The notes under the pieces were generated by a model. The model was not told the DNA's origin and did not search any database. It worked only from the letters and a program-made list of their open reading frames with translations. Positions 61,428 through 64,000 of a stretch of 64,000 nucleotides of DNA are shown piece after piece. This DNA is from Phycisphaerales bacterium UBA7800 (GTDB lineage Bacteria; Planctomycetota; Phycisphaerae; Phycisphaerales; Phycisphaeraceae): NCBI GenBank assembly GCA_002480565.1, contig DLCK01000067.1, forward strand, positions 62,001 through 126,000. The letters are read 5' to 3'. The position numbers were made by a program, and so were the translations under genes. The number at the start of each line of letters is the position of its first letter. The first letter of the stretch is position 1.

Positions 61428-62209
61428 TGCTCCGCTCCTACGTTTTGATACAGACGAGCTAAGCGATGAGCATGTTCGTCATAGGCAGATTCAAAAAGTT
61501 CGGTCGCTCGCTGTTTACCTACCACTGCTGATGCGGTGAGGACTTTGGGAGGTTCTCCAGCGTCAGTGAGTAACTCGGCAAGTTGAGCTTTGATGCAATT
61601 AATAAGTAGACATCCGCCAATGGTGGACCCAGGCGACACCGGTGTATCCAATCCCTTGATTGATATCATCGCATCCCCCACTGGCGCCCCGGTATCCAAC
61701 ACGATGTCTGCAAAGTCGGTGAGTTTCAAACCACGCGGATCATTACTGCTACTGGCATCACAGTGTGCCTGACTGACGATGGCGACGACTTTCATGCCTT
61801 TTTTCTTGAGTAATTCTGCCATCTCAATTTGTGAGACGTTACAACCACTGGAACTGATCACCAATGCGGCATCCTGATCCGAGAGATCAAAATTGCGCAG
61901 GATTCGCTCGGATAAACCGGACACATTCTCCAGGAACATGGCTTGGCGTTGCCCGTTGGCACCGACGACCAGATTGTGGAAGGTCAATGAAAGTTCCACA
62001 ATTGGATTAAAGCCTGGGAAGGACCCGTAACGCGGCCACATTTCCTCAACCATGATCCGACTGTGTCCCGATGCAAAGACATGTACCATGCGTCCTGCAA
62101 GAATGGTTTTCGAAAACCACTGTGCAACCTGCTGAATCCGTGACTCCTGTTGGCTGACAGATTCGATGAGGTGTTGACATTTTTCAAGATAATCTTGGGT
62201 TACGGACAT
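61424..62209 (-). CDS. SIS-domain sugar-phosphate-binding protein
   Basis: This 261-residue protein consists of one SIS (sugar isomerase) domain, found in aldose-ketose isomerases and regulators that bind phosphosugars. Typical features: HVFASGHSRIMVEEMWPR, ALVISSSGCNVSQIEMAELL and KKKGMKVVAIVSQ, then VSPGSTIGGCLLINCIKAQL. It resembles the UPF0309/sugar isomerase group. Overlap with the URO-D-like gene is 10 bp. Combined with the ROK kinase it suggests handling of a phosphorylated amino or hexose sugar such as N-acetylglucosamine or N-acetylmannosamine derivatives. Confidence 0.83.
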   Translation of the reverse strand: MSVTQDYLEKCQHLIESVSQQESRIQQVAQWFSKTILAGRMVHVFASGHSRIMVEEMWPRYGSFPGFNPIVELSLTFHNLVVGANGQRQAMFLENVSGLSERILRNFDLSDQDAALVISSSGCNVSQIEMAELLKKKGMKVVAIVSQAHCDASSSNDPRGLKLTDFADIVLDTGAPVGDAMISIKGLDTPVSPGSTIGGCLLINCIKAQLAELLTDAGEPPKVLTASAVVGKQRATELFESAYDEHAHRLARLYQNVGAEQ

Positions 62210-63414
62210 AAAGGCTCCTGAGGGATGTAGGTCATCGCAGCGTCATACAAGGCGATGATGTTGGCGGCGGGAACATTGGCCTGAATGTTGTGAACGGAAG
62301 TGAAGATGTAACCACCTTCCAGTGGCTTGAACTGATTGAGATTATTACGTGTCTCGTCGGAAATCACTGTCGGTGTTGCGTTCGTCAATGTGCCTTGGGA
62401 ATCACAACTGCCACCCCAAAAGGTGATCCGATTTCCAAAGCGTTGTTTTAGCCGTGCGGGATCCATATCCGTCGCGGTGGTCTGCACGGGATTGATCGCA
62501 TCGACACCCATTTGAATGATGGCATCAAGCAATGGAACAATCGCTCCATCACTATGCAGAAGTACAAACCAATCGGTATTGGCATGTACCCAATCCAATC
62601 CGCGTTTGTAATGTTCCAGCAGCTTGTCACAAAACATTTGTGGTGATAAAAATGGCGCGAATTGGGTGCCAAAGTCATCTGCAATTTGTAAGACTTGTAC
62701 ACGATCTGATACTGCATCATGTAAGCGTTTGAGATTCTCAATCCACTGATCAACCAACATTGTAAAGAGCCGATCCACATAATCGTCTTCGGTGGCAAAG
62801 GTGATCATCCAATCTTCAAATCCGCCTTGCCCGATCCCGTTAAACAGTTCATAGGGCGGTCCCATAGCGACGACGACTGCTTTATCTGTCTCTTTGTACA
62901 AACGCTCGGATTGCCTTGCATAGTAGGGCCAATCCGAATCTTGAGGTTGCGGTGGCTTCCATGTATCAAGGTCTGGATGCAGCGCACCGGGATAAGATTC
63001 CAATCGATCAAAGTAGTATCCATACTCAGGCATCTGCGCAATAGTTTTGCCATTACGAGTTAAGATCCATCCCCTATGCCCGTCACTCTGAGGATCAAAA
63101 TCAGTTGGCACCATCACATCCATACCACGTAAATCAAATGGCTTGTAAGTCGCATTGGATAAGCCAAAAGCTGTCGCAGGTCGATTGAGTAACACCGTGT
63201 CACTGCAAAAACGTTGGGCTGCTTCATCATCAATTTCAGCAAGCATTTGATAGACATCAAACACATGAGGGACTGAAGTAATCTCAAGCGCTTTGAGAAG
63301 CTTTTGGTATGCAAAGACACTGATCCCACTTTGACGCGTGCCACCCAGATCAACAGGAACACGGTCAACGGGTTGGTGTTTTAATGCATTAAGAATCCGC
63401 TGCCGAGAGTTCAT
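62200..63414 (-). CDS. URO-D (uroporphyrinogen decarboxylase)-like family protein
   Basis: This 404-residue protein has the URO-D superfamily pattern: RQRILNALKHQPVDRVPVDLGG at the start, SVHNIQANVPAANIIALYDA at the end. It is longer than HemE, with no other heme gene near. Known non-HemE relatives include corrinoid methyltransferases (MtaA/MtbA-type). In carbohydrate clusters the function is unknown. It is tightly coupled to ROK (4 bp) and SIS (10 bp) genes, and has AAGGAAGG as ribosome site. HemE function is unlikely. Confidence 0.8.
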   Translation of the reverse strand: MNSRQRILNALKHQPVDRVPVDLGGTRQSGISVFAYQKLLKALEITSVPHVFDVYQMLAEIDDEAAQRFCSDTVLLNRPATAFGLSNATYKPFDLRGMDVMVPTDFDPQSDGHRGWILTRNGKTIAQMPEYGYYFDRLESYPGALHPDLDTWKPPQPQDSDWPYYARQSERLYKETDKAVVVAMGPPYELFNGIGQGGFEDWMITFATEDDYVDRLFTMLVDQWIENLKRLHDAVSDRVQVLQIADDFGTQFAPFLSPQMFCDKLLEHYKRGLDWVHANTDWFVLLHSDGAIVPLLDAIIQMGVDAINPVQTTATDMDPARLKQRFGNRITFWGGSCDSQGTLTNATPTVISDETRNNLNQFKPLEGGYIFTSVHNIQANVPAANIIALYDAAMTYIPQEPLCP

Positions 63415-64000
63415 GCGTGGCCTTCCTTAAGTGCATTGAATGCTGCTCCAATTGCACCTGCCCATGGACCAAGTTGTGCGGCAACGATAGGGACGCCTTG
63501 CCCGGTTGGTCTCCATTCCACGTGATCCATTGCATTGACCAGGGGTTTAAAAAGTGCAGCACCAGATTGGGCGACACCGCCGCCAATAATGATGCATTGC
63601 GGGTCGAGCACATTGATGATGGACGCCAGGGCTACTGCTAATTGATCAATGGAGGTTTGCCAAATTTCGCGTGCCTGCACATCATCCCTGGTTACGGCTT
63701 CAACGAGTTGACGAGTGGAAGTAAAACGCCCATCGGAACGTTCTGCAATGGAGTAATTGCCAATGGCATGTTCAATACTTCCCGAGGTGTTGCATATATC
63801 TTTGGGACCTGAGCTATTAATGGTGATATGACCAAGGTGTCCGGCGCGGCCGGTGTGTCCTTTGAGCAGTTTGCCGTTGGTGTAAATTGCGCCGCCGACA
63901 CCTGTCCCGAGCGTAAGCATCACAACATTTTCAAGACCGTTTGCTGCACCTTGCCAGACTTCACCCAGTAGCGCTGCCATTGCGTCATTGAGTACTGGAA
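63411..64000 (-). CDS. ROK-family sugar kinase, partial (5' end beyond the window)
   Basis: Only the C-terminal two-thirds or so is in the window; the frame stays open to position 64000. It shows LNDAMAALLGE (cf. the ND-xNxxAxxE motif of ROK), MLTLGTGVGGAIYTNGKLL (phosphate loop 2), GHTGRAGHLGHITI (normally followed by Cys/His metal residues) and CIIIGGGVAQSG. The usual zinc-binding CxCGxxGC set is not clear; the position reads GPKDICNTSGSIEHA. The kinase probably phosphorylates glucose or an N-acetylhexosamine and begins the operon visible here. Its overlap with the URO-D-like gene (ATGA) shows they are co-translated. Confidence 0.85.
   Translation of the reverse strand, partial: PVLNDAMAALLGEVWQGAANGLENVVMLTLGTGVGGAIYTNGKLLKGHTGRAGHLGHITINSSGPKDICNTSGSIEHAIGNYSIAERSDGRFTSTRQLVEAVTRDDVQAREIWQTSIDQLAVALASIINVLDPQCIIIGGGVAQSGAALFKPLVNAMDHVEWRPTGQGVPIVAAQLGPWAGAIGAAFNALKEGHA

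Noticed and set aside
62200..63414. HemE (heme biosynthesis)
   Set aside because: No heme gene is nearby and coupling is with sugar genes; the superfamily is broad.
1..64000. tRNA or rRNA genes
   Set aside because: No cloverleaf-like segment with a T-loop consensus in non-coding sequence and no conserved rRNA stretch were seen by eye.

Overview
The window looks like chromosomal DNA of a Planctomycetota-type bacterium, most plausibly the Phycisphaerae or a close relative (Lentisphaerae is the main alternative). The evidence is indirect: five short pseudopilin-like proteins with the prepilin methylation segment and a C-terminal H-X9-DG-type motif, many secreted parallel beta-helix proteins, LacI/AraC-controlled polysaccharide loci, and clusters of Gfo/Idh/MocA, TIM-barrel, URO-D-family and FAD_oxidored-type proteins. 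Base composition is moderate and even. I found no rRNA, tRNA, CRISPR array, transposase or phage gene.

Layout. 1-8.9 kb is housekeeping: a PD40 beta-propeller lipoprotein, a processive family-2 glycosyltransferase, a MazG-like pyrophosphohydrolase, MurG, a polyprenyl synthetase and Dxs, so cell wall and isoprenoid precursors. 9-13.2 kb (minus strand) is a small sugar-acid operon: IclR regulator, SDR dehydrogenase, RraA-like aldolase, SMP-30 lactonase and, beyond a terminator, a polysaccharide deacetylase. 13.4-27.8 kb holds two polysaccharide-utilisation-like loci, each opening with LacI then a pseudopilin-like gene. The plus-strand locus adds a GH-A-type hydrolase. The minus-strand locus adds a GH71/GH99-like giant protein, a second pseudopilin, two beta-helix proteins and a GH2 enzyme. 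27.9-29.5 kb has a parvulin and a PL22-like beta-propeller. 29.6-36.9 kb is a heavy-metal RND efflux operon (Cys-rich secreted protein, CusC-, CusB- and CusA-like), with a frameshift separating the CusB C-terminal domain. 37-41 kb has galactose mutarotase, xylulokinase and a lone OppB-type permease. 41-50 kb is a third LacI/pseudopilin locus with a divergent CE12-LamG-PL10-like fusion. 50-56 kb is a fourth, controlled by a PocR-domain AraC protein. 56-64 kb is a tightly overlapping minus-strand operon (ROK kinase, URO-D-like, SIS, FAD oxidoreductase, phosphotriesterase-like, TIM-barrel isomerase, two Gfo/Idh/MocA) that runs off the right edge.

How the genes work together (inference). Secreted lyases, esterases and hydrolases, several with pectin or rhamnogalacturonan signatures, break polymers outside the cytoplasm. 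Mutarotases, the cytoplasmic GH2 enzyme, xylulokinase, SDR/SMP-30/RraA and the large isomerase/oxidoreductase operon would process the released sugars. Local LacI, IclR and AraC regulators give each locus its own control. The most unusual feature is that every pseudopilin-like gene lies inside a regulator-plus-CAZyme cassette, which suggests dedicated surface or secretion fibres for each substrate. CG-centred TAACGTTA palindromes lie at or near the promoters of two LacI genes and of one pseudopilin gene.
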